Positions 34,699 through 46,002 of a DNA stretch of 64,000 nucleotides are shown piece by piece. The first letter of the stretch is position 1. Each line of letters opens with the position of its first letter. The notes beneath the pieces were generated by a model that had not been told where the DNA came from, did not search any database, and saw only the letters and a program-made list of their open reading frames with translations. The DNA lies in assembly GCF_026914185.1 (NCBI RefSeq), contig NC_070565.1, positions 3,224,001 to 3,288,000 of the forward strand, in the 5' to 3' direction. A program made the position numbers and the translations under genes. Source of the DNA: Puccinia triticina. Lineage: Eukaryota > Basidiomycota > Pucciniomycetes > Pucciniales > Pucciniaceae.

Positions 34699-35890
34699 CG
34701 CTAAATGATCTCCGACCTCTGCGCCCGATCTTCCCGCGTTCAGGCCAACTTATTTGCACGACGCGACCTATCATTCCATGTCGTTCATCTTCTTGGGGCT
34801 CCAACAGGATCATACCTCTTAATCAGGTCGTCAATCGATGCACCTGAAAGCCTTAGTAACCTTAGCCCATCTGTAATCTCCCCTTCCTTGTCTCAATTCA
34901 GGAGACACAACACGCGCCGAATGCTCTACTTCTCCCGTCATTTCTTCCCGCAATACAAATTGAGCAAAACATGTATTCCGTCTCCCTCTATGCTTGTCCA
35001 TGTATATAGATAAACTAGGCCGCATATCAATGAGAAAAACCATTCGCCCGTCCACTCGACCAAAACAAAGATTTGCGATTAGCTGTATGCCAATCTTTGC
35101 GGCAGCCATTTCACATCAGCATCCCAACATGGAAAATTTTATTGTGGATACTATTGCCCATTCTTGTATTAGTAGCTCACGTCGCCTGAAATATTACCTC
35201 ACAGGCGTCTTCACCAATGAGCAGAAGAGGACGTAAATTCTCAGGTTACTTTATGATTATATCCTCAATACTAGCGGCAAGATGAGCAAATTTACTGCAG
35301 CTGGCATATCGCCGTCAACAGTCATGCGTAAGACTCCCATTCGTATATGACCTGGTGACACAACATATGATAGCAACAGGTTCAACTTGAATATAATCTC
35401 AACATTAATAATCGCACAGGGAATAAAATGACTCTAGCTGGGCCGGTCTATGACATATCACACATGAGTCATGAGGATGTAGCGCGAGACACAACACCTG
35501 GTGACACCCGACAGGGTTCAAGTCTTAGGCTGTTGACGGCCTTACCCCTGATCATCTAAGCCAAGGCCTCGGCCGCTCCGACCGCATTCCAGACTTTCTA
35601 GATTCCTCGTAGTCTCAACTCAACCGTGACCTGCCCTCGCGCAGAAGTTTCCAATCTCCTCCACCGCAAATAAAATCGAACAACGTAGACAATCGGCCGC
35701 CCCAGGTTTTAATCGATTAAGCTGCCACGTGCGTACAAATCACAGCCAACGGTTAGTCCATTGTCAATCCCTTATCAGCTGACTCAATCAATGGTTGAAT
35801 ATACAATCGACTAAACGATCAATCTCCAGGACGGCACGACTCTAGGATTCGCTTCTTGCTCCAAACGTTGGTCTCGTCAGACCCGGTACG
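34699..35890. other. Intergenic, no gene seen
   Basis: 1.2 kb between protein A and the helicase. Short open frames on both strands lack any recognisable feature. TCAATCGACTAAACGATC-like palindromic words near 35800 precede the helicase start. Confidence 0.5.
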
Positions 35891-38800
35891 ATGATTGAGA
35901 CTAAAGGAAAAGTGCGCAACAGCACGCACCCTACCTACAAGGCTTCACTCCGGAATTGCTCGTTGTACAGTGTTCCTCATAGCTGCGGACCTTGCGATGT
36001 CGAATGCAGTAAGTGTCAGGCGCTTCATTACAAGGAGGAAGCCACCCTCGGAGAACGCGTCAAGGCCAAGCCCTCATTCTTGACCTTCTGCCAGAAGGAT
36101 AAAGTAACTCTGCCTTCAGCTGACAGGTCCGCGCGCAAATATCCAACCTTCATGAAACTCCTGCTCACCGCAAAAGACAGACGTGGGTTGTCCTGATTCC
36201 GGGAATTGAATGTCAACTGACCAATTGTTTTTTCTCTAGGCTCAAAGAACTATCAGAGCTTGCTTAGGATGTATAACAACGCGCTGGCATTTACCTCACT
36301 CGGCGCAAACGTCGACCACTCCGTTCAAGGCCTGTTCGGTATAAATGTCTTCAAAATTTCAGGCGCGCTTACACACAGAATTTCAAGCATTGAGCCTGCA
36401 CCAGGATCCGCGGCCGGCTTCGCGCAAATCTATGTTGTTGGGGATAAGGGGCTTGGCGAAGCGGAATATCGAGCTGAAAAGGCAAAGGGCAAAGCGGCAA
36501 GTATGGAGCCCGGCCTGATTCTCAAATTATTGCAGTATCTGAACGGACACAACCCTTACGCAAAAGTCTTCCGCTCCGCTAAGGATATTCTCGAGGCGAG
36601 AAACGCAAGGACATTGAAATTGCAAGGCTTCCCAAAGCCGGGGAGCGACCCGAAGCGGTACAATTGCCCGACTGCAAACGAGGTCGCCATTGTTGTCCAG
36701 GGCGCCGGCAATATCATCAAGCCCTGCCAAATACTCCTCCATTGCCGCGACAACGGGCTCGAATGCATTTTGGACATGCACTCATCTTATTTCCCAATGA
36801 GGTACCCACTTTTCTTCCCCTTCGGCGAGCAACAGTGGGATAATTTATTCTGTGCCTCGACTGAAAGAGGTGAGCATGAGTTCTTAACTCTTAGCCTAAC
36901 ATTCACTAACATTCATCTCGAGTTATGACAGTCAAGGGGAGGAAGGTTGGCCCTCTTGAATGGTTCGCGTTCATGTTGTTCAAGTGAAATGCAAAGTTTT
37001 CAGCCATACTTGCTGGTAGATCTTTGCTTCAAGAGATCCTGGTCGACATGTGCGTCTGCGTTGAGCGCCAGCGGCTCAAATTCATCACAAGCAATCAGGA
37101 CAAACTCAAGGTCGGGACCTACAACCGACTACTCAAGTCCTTAGAAAATCAGTCGAATATCACCGGTTGCTGCGTGATTCTCCCAGCGACGTTCATAGGC
37201 AGCCCGAGGAGCATGGAGCAATTGTACCACAATGCCATGGCAATCACTCGTAAATATGGTCCGCCTTTGCTCTTCATCACCATGACGGCAAACCCAAAAT
37301 GGCCCGAAGTTCTCCAGGAAATACCTGCAGGAGACAACCCGGTCAACCACCCGACAATTGTGACGCGGGTGTTTTACCTCAAAATGTGCTACCTCCTGTT
37401 CGTGCTGATCAAGATGGGTCGTCTCGGCGAGGTTGTTGCGTACGTATTTACGGTTGAGTTTCAAAAGCGCGGCTTGCCGAACTTGCATCTAATGTTGACA
37501 TTACATGAACGAGATCAGCCCACGACTCCGGAGTCCATCAACGAAATCGTTTCAGCTGAAATACCCGACCCGGTCGGCTCACCCATACTACACGCCCTTG
37601 TTTGTGAATTCATGCTCCACGGGCCCTGTCACAATCGGCCATGTTGGAACGGGAAATCGTGTAAGATCGGCTTCCCTAAGCCTTTCAGCAAGCGGACAAT
37701 CAACATTGACGGCACTTACCCGGTATACTTGCGGCGGGACTCGGGTCGTACGTTCAGCAAACATACGACGACATTTGACAACAGTTTGGTTGTTCCCTAT
37801 TCGCCATACCTTACCCGCGCATTCTGCTGCCACATAAATGTCGAGGTCCCTGCGAGTTCATCCGCGATCAAATATCTCTATAAATACATCACAAAGGGCC
37901 ACGACAGGTTAGCTATGTCTCTGGCCGGGGACAACGAAGTCCAGTCCTACATAGATGGTCGATACATCAGCCCTCCTGAAGGTGGGCCGCTTCACTCACG
38001 ACAAGCAAAATACTTGAGGCTGACGCTGTTTTTGCTTACAGCGTGTTGGAGGTTATTCAAATACCCACTATCGGGCCGATCACCTGCTGTTACTCGGCTC
38101 AACATTCACGATAAGAACGAGCAGCTGGTTTACTTTGATGGCAAAGAAGGCCTGGAGGGCCAGATCAACAGCGGCAAGGCTACTCAAACCAGCTTGACGC
38201 AATTCCTTAAACTCAACAAAGACAACGCGGTAGGCGCCGATGGGCGGAGAGCCAGAACTCTCTTCTACGAGGAGGTACCCGCTTACTTTTCATGGAATAA
38301 GGCAAAGAAAGAATGGATCCCGCGTAAGACTTGTGTTGACGTTGTTGGCCGGCTATTCTCGGTGTCTTATCTGGCTGGGGAAAAGTATTACATGCGTGTG
38401 TTGCTACTCCACCGCAGAGGAATGACTTCGCATGAAGATATGAGGACCGTCGATGGCACCGTCTTTGACAATTACCGATCGGCATGCAATCAACTAGGCC
38501 TCTTGGTGAACAATTTCCTATACGACAAAGCTTTACAAGAAGCGTCTTGTGTCCAGTCGGGGTACCAATTGACAATGTATTTCGCTATGATGTGCGTACA
38601 TTCGCCGCCGGCCAACCCGAAAGTCCTGTTTAAAAAGCACTACATGAATTTCACGGACAATTGTTGCCGGATCGATATGTCAAAACAATACTCACGGCAA
38701 TTGGACGACCACGAGCGCCGAGTATTGGCCCTTTTCCGATTGAAAGGTTTGGTGGAGGGCATGGGGTCCTCTCTTGACGCTTGCGGCTTGAAGGCAACCA

Positions 38801-40334
38801 TGAAGCAACAGCGTTTGCTCGCCACAATTCGAGCCGAGGAACGCGGGGAGGAAGACCCTGCCGTCTTGATGACAAGGTTAAAGGCGAACAGAGAATCGTT
38901 CAACTTGGGCCAGTCTCAATTTTACGCCGCTGTTGATGATGTCATGAAAAGGCGAGTACCCAAGTGTTTCTACCTCGACGGTCCGGGTGGGACCGGCAAA
39001 ACATTTCTACTCAACACCCTGATTGATAAAGCGAATATTAGCTTGATTGATATCATTGTTGTCGCTTCGTCTGGAGTCGCCGCTTTATTGCTTACCAGTG
39101 GGCAGACGGCGCACTCGGCTTTCAAGATACCGATCAACACTCAAGAAGACGCGGAGTGTCCGATTGAGTCGGGTACTATACTGGCAGATAAAATTCGACA
39201 AACACGCATGATTATTTGGGACGAGATTGTCACAATCCACAAAAATGCGATTGACGCGGTAAATAAGACTCTAAAACGACTTTGCGACTTGGATGCTCCT
39301 TTTGGTGGGAAGGTTGTAATCTTCTCCGGTGACTTCCGCCAAATCTTACCGGTCGTCAAATATAACGAGTTCCCATCCCCTCAGCATGCGACAATCAAAT
39401 CTTCTGCCGTTTGGCAATCCATTACTTCTTTCCACCTAACTGAAAATATGCGGCTCGCCAGGGCCCTATTGGGCCCGTGTGAGTCAAGGTCTAAGAATAT
39501 TGTTTTCGGTAAGGCCCTCTTGGCGCTGGGTCAAGGCAATAATCAAGTTAAAGATTTTAGCTTAATCGAATTGAAAGGAATGAATGTGATATCATTCCCG
39601 ACTCAAGACGAAATGCGAGCCAAGCTGGTATCCTTCGTCTACAACGATCTGAATGCGACTTGTAATTCAAATAACGACATTGCGGTGCGTTACTTGAACG
39701 AGAGATGCATACTAGCGCCGCTAGTCCGCGACGTAAGAAAGCTCAACGCCGAAATATTAGGAATGTTGCCAGGTCAATCCATCATGATCAAGTCTCTAGA
39801 TACGCCCGATCCCGACTCTTTCGGCTCACTCCCTGAGGAATGCCTTAAAAAATTTCAATTTCCGGTTTTCCCAAACATGAAATCGAAATAAAAGTCGGAA
39901 TGCCGTTGGTTGTAATTCGGAATATGGCTATTGAAAAGAGATTGTGCAACGGCTCAAGGATAGTTGTTGATGACGTCAGCTACGCCTATATTATAGGCAG
40001 ACTTATGTCCGGGCCATTTTCCGGGAACGTGGTCACCTTGCCGCGGACAAAGCTGCACAGCAAAGGAAGTGGCCGGTCTGGGCTATCCTTCTTCAGATAC
40101 CAATTTCCTGTGGCCCCAGCTTATGCAATGTCCGTCAATAAGAGTCAAGGCCAGACATTGAGAAGGGTAGGTGTTTACCTCGAAACGGATCCTTTTTCGC
40201 ATGGACAACTTTACGTTGCACTATCACAAGTCTTGAACGTCAATGACTTATTGGTTGTCAAGCCAGTCAATCGGTCTGGCATCATTAATGTTGTACACAA
40301 ATCAATATTTGACTTCGGAGTGGTAAGTACCTGA
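35891..40334 (+). pseudogene. Helitron-type Rep/PIF1-like helicase, decayed
   Basis: The model starts at ATG 35891 with introns 36183-36239 and 36870-36931. N-terminal: a Cys-rich zinc-binding segment (CGPCDVECSKCQALH), then LLRMYNNALAFTSLGA typical of Helitron proteins. Rep domain: FITMTANPKWPEV, then the HUH block as KRGLPNLHLML, in which the first His is Asn (37480-37482), then the Tyr motif KYLYKYITKG. Helicase: Walker A GPGGTGKTF near 38980, IIWDE near 39215, GDFRQILPVV near 39340, LTENMRL, and the C-terminal SVNKSQGQTL and GQLYVALSQV. Defects: in-frame TGA at 36985-36987 (FK/NAK) and a frameshift near 39880 (the true frame resumes with IKVGMPLVVIRN). The Helitron family nicks and unwinds DNA for rolling-circle transposition. 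This copy is unlikely to work. Helitron 5' TC and 3' hairpin-CTRR ends were not found. Confidence 0.9.
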
Positions 40335-40936
40335 TTAGGGACATCATCCACACCAGAGATACATTCAAGTGGCTTACTTCGCTTGTGGGTAGGGAATTAT
40401 TTAATCGACGGCGAAAAGGCTCTCAACCAAAACAAAGGGCGGCGTTGTACGAGCTGCGTCTTTCTTTGGACCAGCGTTATTCCCCAGGTCTCCTTTGTCT
40501 TTGGGTCACACGGTATAAGTGGGCACGTCGGACCGGTTGCTGAAGTACTTCGCATGCATCCCGCAATTTACCAAACTTAGTTTTTTAGTAGTAAAGGGCC
40601 AAGTATTGTTCCATTTTATTGTTGCATGGGATATAAACAAGTGTCACGACCTCAACTGCAGCTTGTATTCTCAATTTTTTTTTCCCATGTTGTGTAATCT
40701 CGACTCAATGAAATTTAATTCTTAGCGAACATTTGATTGTTATGTCTTAAGCCTTTTGACAAATTGACGCGCAACATCTATGTCGAGTACGCGGCAAACT
40801 ATATACAAGAGTTTTCGCGGGATGCGGGAAACAAATCGTAAGGCGAGTCAGAAATGTAAAGGCTATTACTGTTGTCCTTCAGGCTGATCCTCTTCTGACC
40901 TCGTCGTGGCTTAGGATCTAATGAAAACAATAAGTA
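40335..40936. other. Intergenic, no gene seen
   Basis: 600 bp between the helicase and protein B, T-rich near 40680. No gene or repeat is supported. Confidence 0.5.
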
Positions 40937-41690
40937 CTACTCAGAGTTATGTTCTCGGCGGGCGAAGCGAGGGATCTGGTACCACACCTCGACTCTCATC
41001 ATCTCGTCGTCAGTTTGAAGCCGTGTCAGGTAACCCCAAAAAATTAGTTTGACGCCAGGCATGAATCCGCCCCTCAAGTCTGGTGGAGCATCCGAGTAGT
41101 GCATTACTACCCTGACGTTGAGACCTACGGGTGAGTTATAAAATTGGATTGTCAGGCCGTGCACAATTGGGCATGCGTGGAGATTACTAACCTCGTATGA
41201 GATATTAACCACAACCTTGTGTTGAACGATTGTAGCCTTCGCCTCGTCGCACAACTCTATTACTTCCTTGACTCGTCCGCGGCCATAGACAATCATCCTG
41301 TTCACGGGGTAGTTGCAGATTACCGGGAAACGCACACGAGCTAGCAACGGATTTATCTGCCATGTTAAGCCACGATAGTGGTCTTCATCAACGTTGCCTT
41401 TGATAATATAGGTCTCGCCCGCGGCTAATTTATGGCCAAACTCCTCGAGACATGGAGAAATCAGCTCAATGGTGACCTTGTCCCGACCGCGGCGAGCCCC
41501 AACGTAAGTAAAACGTATTGTTGAAGGCGTTTCTATGTCAACCACGTAGTGCTTTTGGGCATATTCTTTGTGAGGCTGGCCATCGTGCTAACATAATGAC
41601 TGTTAGCTAGGTTCTACTGATCCATTGTTTAATGCTTACCACGTGGGTAAGTTTCAGTGCGCCTTTGAACCCAAGATTGTGGTTAGACAT
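40937..41690 (-). CDS. Putative OB-fold protein B
   Basis: Two-exon minus-strand model: ATG 41690 (MSNHNLGFKGALKLTHV), 52-nt intron 41588-41639 (GTAAGC...GTTAG), then exon 41587-40937, about 233 residues. Beta-rich blocks alternate: TIRFTYVGARRGRDKVTIELIS, ETYIIKGNVDED, PVNRMIVYGRGRVKEV, LNVRVVMHYSDAP, then VKLIFWGYLTRL followed by VEVWYQIPRF. The order resembles proteins A and C: a Gly-x-Val strand, a conserved V-x-H near the middle, then a G-x-L strand. No AT-hook tail. It is transcribed toward the helicase gene. The OB-fold call is by pattern only. Confidence 0.6.
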
Positions 41691-43056
41691 ATTATCCGCA
41701 GTCCGGACAAAGCAATTTGCGGCAATTTGTGATCTCGTCATCTTCGGGTCAGACTTAGACGTGGTATGGCCAAGTTGACGTTTATATTCGTGGCTAGGTA
41801 TGAGATTGGCTGGAGGCTAAGAGTCGTGGCGGAAAGTTAGGTATACTCATGTGATGGTTTACCTGGTATTTGAGGAATATGTACGCTTGGGCTGATGAGG
41901 TTTTGGTCGTGCGCAAATATAACATTTTGGCCAGCACAACAACTGAGCCTTGTTCTCCGGTTTAGCCAGGGCTGTTCTTGTATAAGTCTTTTGGCCGTAG
42001 CAAGACGTTATCTCCGAATGAACCATAATACCAAGGTGAGCGCCGGGGTCTTCGGATTTGACTGGGTGGGTAATCGCTAACTCCTGGCCTAATTTGTCTT
42101 TTGCCTTTGGGCGGAGTTATTCTCAGGCGACCACCGGCCTTGTCATTGGTAGACGGGCTGCCAGAGTTATGGTCTCTTCGAATTTAACCATAGACCGCAG
42201 GAGGAGCGGTGTGGATGCCTATTATATTATGCCGTGACGCTGTGACTTATTTACTGTTGAATCCTCTTGCCGGCTGGCCCAAGCTAATCCTTTGGCCCAA
42301 GCTAATCCTTGGGGCCAGACTAAGGCAATGTGGTATATCATGACTCAGGCTAGGGCGAATGGAGATTGAGGTCGGGTCGTCTGGTGACAGGGTTTATTAG
42401 GTCGACTTGGCCGCTGATGACACATGCTTCAGGCTATACACGAGTCACATGAAAGGGGTCACCTGATGCGAGGCAGAGCCTGGTGCCCGAGGCCTGAATT
42501 TCAAATGGAGCCCGTTGGGCTGGCGGTTAGCAGCCTTTGCGCAATTGTAGGTCTTTTCGAGTACCTTCACAAATTGGCTGGTAATGCCATGATGGAGTTT
42601 TCCATGCCTAATGCCAATGGATTTAATCGTGAAACGCAATTGACTTTCATTGTCGTTTTCAAAATCTACGTGTCCGAGCTCAAGTGAGAGTTATTTACTG
42701 GACAGATTAAGATTTAAACTAGGGGTTAATGGATGGTCGGGCTGGGGCAATCAGACTTGGCTGCCGCGGCCTTGTCAGGATCCGTGGCATCTTGTAACTA
42801 CGTGTGCTAAGTGGTGCGTAGGGAGACCTGCGGCATTGCCTACGCGCTGGCGCTAAGCGTTATACCAGAACCTGGTTGTAGCAAGTCAATGCCAGAAGAT
42901 TGGTAACAGTCGCGATCTCAGTGAGACCACTTGTTTGGCGGTGTCGTCAATAGCCAATTTTCGCGAATATATAAAGGTGAGACATGTCGCCTTTTATTTT
43001 GTGCTGATCAGCAATCTAGACTTATCTATAGAATCATTAGTTATCTATCCATCAAA
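41691..43056. other. Intergenic, no gene seen
   Basis: 1.37 kb between divergently arranged B and C, perhaps a shared promoter region. It includes a short GGCCCAAGCTAATCCTT direct duplication at 42278-42310. Open frames on both strands are short and featureless. Confidence 0.5.
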
Positions 43057-43818
43057 ATGGTCAGGCAGGAAGAACGCCTAACGCCGAGCTATCAACCAGG
43101 TACAATGCAGAGCAACCGCGCACTTAAGTCAACAAGAAGCTTGCTGGACGGGCCGGAATGCCTGAATTTTCGAGGCGAAATATTTGTTGAGGAAGACGTA
43201 AGCGGAATTGGCTGACCAATATGTGGATGTAGCTGATACTCTCTCCAGATTTCAGAGGTGATTTTTGATTGGGATGTTGTCAAGAATAATCTCCTCTGGG
43301 CGTCTTTGAGGTCAAAAACGCCAGGGGCTATGCCATTTTTTTCCGTCAATTTACGCGCAAGTGTTTTTGGGGGCACAAACATAGCGTCTCGGCGGAATTA
43401 CTGGATGAAGGGCTCAATAATTGGATTCAGTACTGATGGAGCGATTGAACTTGCATTCAGATCGGCAACTGCTCTCCCAACACTCGAGACGACCTGTCAC
43501 TCAGAAGGTAATCACTTGCTCGTCAATGCCCTTGGTACAATAGTAGGTGTGTCAGTGGCTACTGGGGATGGCTCGGGCCTGGGGCCGGAGTACTCAATCA
43601 AATTGGTTCACGAGGTATGAGTTAGCACTGTCGACATTGGTCTAACATCCGCTGACGCGAATATGAAGGTAAACTTGAAACAGGTCACGGTGGACTTTGT
43701 CGTTACACCGACGCTGCCCACGACGATCAGTGTGAATTCAGGTATTGTAGGGTGCCGGGCGTGGTTCTCTAGCTTATTGGTTGGGGCGGATGTTAGATCC
43801 GGTCAGCCTATCGTTAAG
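43057..43818 (+). CDS. Putative OB-fold protein C (3' end undefined)
   Basis: ATG 43057 (MVRQEERLTPSYQPG). Exons 43057-43197, 43249-43614 and 43669-43818 are split by introns with GTAAGC...CTCCAG and GTATGA...TGAAG. AAG/GTGAGG at 43818 looks like a further donor, so a last exon probably lies downstream but was not resolved. Blocks: YWMKGSIIGFSTDG, VNALGTIVGVSVATGDG, YSIKLVHE, VTVDFVVTPT, then WFSSLLVGADVRSG. The order parallels proteins A and B. It is likely the third member of one family beside the helicase. The function in ssDNA binding is inferred. Confidence 0.55.
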
Positions 43819-44476
43819 GTGAGGAACTTCCCTCATCTGTGCGTGTGTTTTGTGTGGAGATTGACATTAAAATTTGCTGGAGGTGGTCTCGGGCCGTATC
43901 TCGAAAGGACTTGATGCAGGTTATTGATGTGTGTTGTGATCCGGCCGTAGTGGGATTGTGGCACGTCGTATTGTTGCTGGTTTTGGTAAATGTTGGGCAG
44001 CGATAGTAACGTGGCGGGAATCTAAACTGACCGCCCGGAGAGATTAGGATGGATGGGTGCTGATATTTGGCTGGGTCTTACGCGCAATTGTTATTCTCAA
44101 TTCATGTTAGCTTTCAGATTGTGTTACGGAAATGATTCTTGGTGGGCCATATTGTTTCATCATGGGCCACTCTGTTGTGTGTCAATCCCTTGCTCTTGCG
44201 GTGGTCTGGCTGGCATGCTTACACCGTGCCGCCGCTGAGATGGTGATAAATTTCCTGATGCTTAAAGTGGAACAGGAGGCAAATGAAAGGGTCTGGGGGG
44301 GTGGTGAGGCGCGGGGGGGTTGGACATGGGAGTGTGCGTCAATTTCACTTAATTAAGGCTAAGCTGGGGGATATCAAGCGCAGGAGGTTTGTCCGGCACG
44401 GAGTCATAATCTCCGGGCCATTTTTGCCTTGGGCTCTTCCTTGGCCGCTGCAGCGGCGCAGCCGCCTTAGCCTCTA
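43819..44476. other. Downstream of protein C, no further gene resolved
   Basis: May hold the last exon and 3' end of protein C. G-rich near 44290-44330. Otherwise nothing recognised before array B. Confidence 0.45.
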
Positions 44477-45420
44477 GTTAACAGTAACAGTTCCAGAGGA
44501 ACTATTAACAGTTCCAGAGGAACTATTAACAGTTCCAGAGGAACTATTAACAGTTCCAGAGGAACTATTAACAGTTCCAGAGGAACTATTAACAGTTCCA
44601 GAGGAACTATTAACAGTTCCAGAGGAACTATTAACAGTTCCAGAGGAACTATTAACAGTTCCAGAGGAACTATTAACAGTTCCAGAGGAACTATTAACAG
44701 TTCCAGAGGAACTATTAACAGTTCCAGAGGAACTATTAACAGTTCCAGAGGAACTATTAACAGTTCCAGAGGAACTATTAACAGTTCCAGAGGAACTATT
44801 AACAGTTCCAGAGGAACTATTAACAGTTCCAGAGGAACTATTAACAGTTCCAGAGGAACTATTAACAGTTCCAGAGGAACTATTAACAGTTCCAGAGGAA
44901 CTATTAACAGTTCCAGAGGAACTATTAACAGTTCCAGAGGAACTATTAACAGTTCCAGAGGAACTATTAACAGTTCCAGAGGAACTATTAACAGTTCCAG
45001 AGGAACTATTAACAGTTCCAGAGGAACTATTAACAGTTCCAGAGGAACTATTAACAGTTCCAGAGGAACTATTAACAGTTCCAGAGGAACTATTAACAGT
45101 TCCAGAGGAACTATTAACAGTTCCAGAGGAACTATTAACAGTTCCAGAGGAACTATTAACAGTTCCAGAGGAACTATTAAAAGTTCCAGAGGAACTATTA
45201 ACAGCTCTGGAGGAACTATTAACCGGGCCAGAGGGACTATTAACAGTTCTGGAGGAACTATTAACAGTGCCAGAGGGACTATTAACAGTTCTGGAGGAAG
45301 TATTAATGGTGCCAGAGGGACTATTAGCAGTTGCAGAGGAACTATTAACATTTCCAGAGGAACTATTAACAGTGCCAGAAGGACTATTAGGCACTATTAA
45401 CAGTGCCAGAGGCACCATTA
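44477..45420. repeat. 21-bp array B, middle copy
   Basis: About 45 units of 21 bp, each with GGAACTATTAACAGTTCC joined by AGA (AGTTCCAGAGGAACT). Units are nearly identical up to 45180 and then looser (GTGCCAGAGGGACT). Same orientation as the left copy. The long frames through it on the minus strand (LELLIVP and SSSGTVN repeats) are artefacts of the period. Confidence 0.95.
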
Positions 45421-46002
45421 ACAGTGTCAGGCACCTGCAACTGATGCAAAACGGCCAACTATAGTGTCACTGTAAACCCAAGTTTCCAAGATGTCAACCT
45501 AAGCTAAACCCATGTAAACCAACATATTCCAGGTCTAAACTATCATTGAGAAGGTGTAAACCAGCATTTCAAAGTTCTAAAACAACAATTCAAACGTGTA
45601 AACCAATCTTTGCAAGATGTCAACCAACCAAGGGTGAAAGTGCTGCGCTTCAAAAAGCGCAGCGGTTTTGGTGGCGGCTGCGCTGCACTGGAAGTAGAGG
45701 CCCCGCCCGCTGCACTACCCCTTTTTTGGGTCAGGCAAGAAGGGGGGACCTGCCACTTTCAGCGGGAGCGCAGTGGAACCATTGCTGCTCTGGATGGTGC
45801 AATTCCACTAATGCTACACTAAAAGTTAGTGAAATTCCACTAGGCTACTGTTAGGGTAGCTGGCCCACCATTGATCAAGGTCTTTGGAAATTTTGAACTT
45901 CAGGAAAAGAGACCAATTGGAAAATATCAATGATACTCATGTTTGGAAAGAGTGGCATTCATTGAATAAAAAGAGAAAAAAAAACTCCAAACTAAAAATC
46001 AA
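45421..46002. repeat. Degenerate arm-like sequence with a MITE remnant
   Basis: 45480-45640 has weak array-A-like units (GAAGGTGTAAACCAGC). From about 45640 to 45870 a GC-rich block ends GTTAGGGTAGCTGGCCCACC, like the right end of the 28415-28860 MITE, so it is probably a damaged relative. 45871-46002 is AT-rich with nothing recognised. Confidence 0.5.

Noticed and set aside
44467..45418. Overlapping 294- and 314-codon frames (LELLIVP and SSSGTVN repeats)
   Set aside because: Same cause as above in array B. Two frames of the same repeat are open at once.
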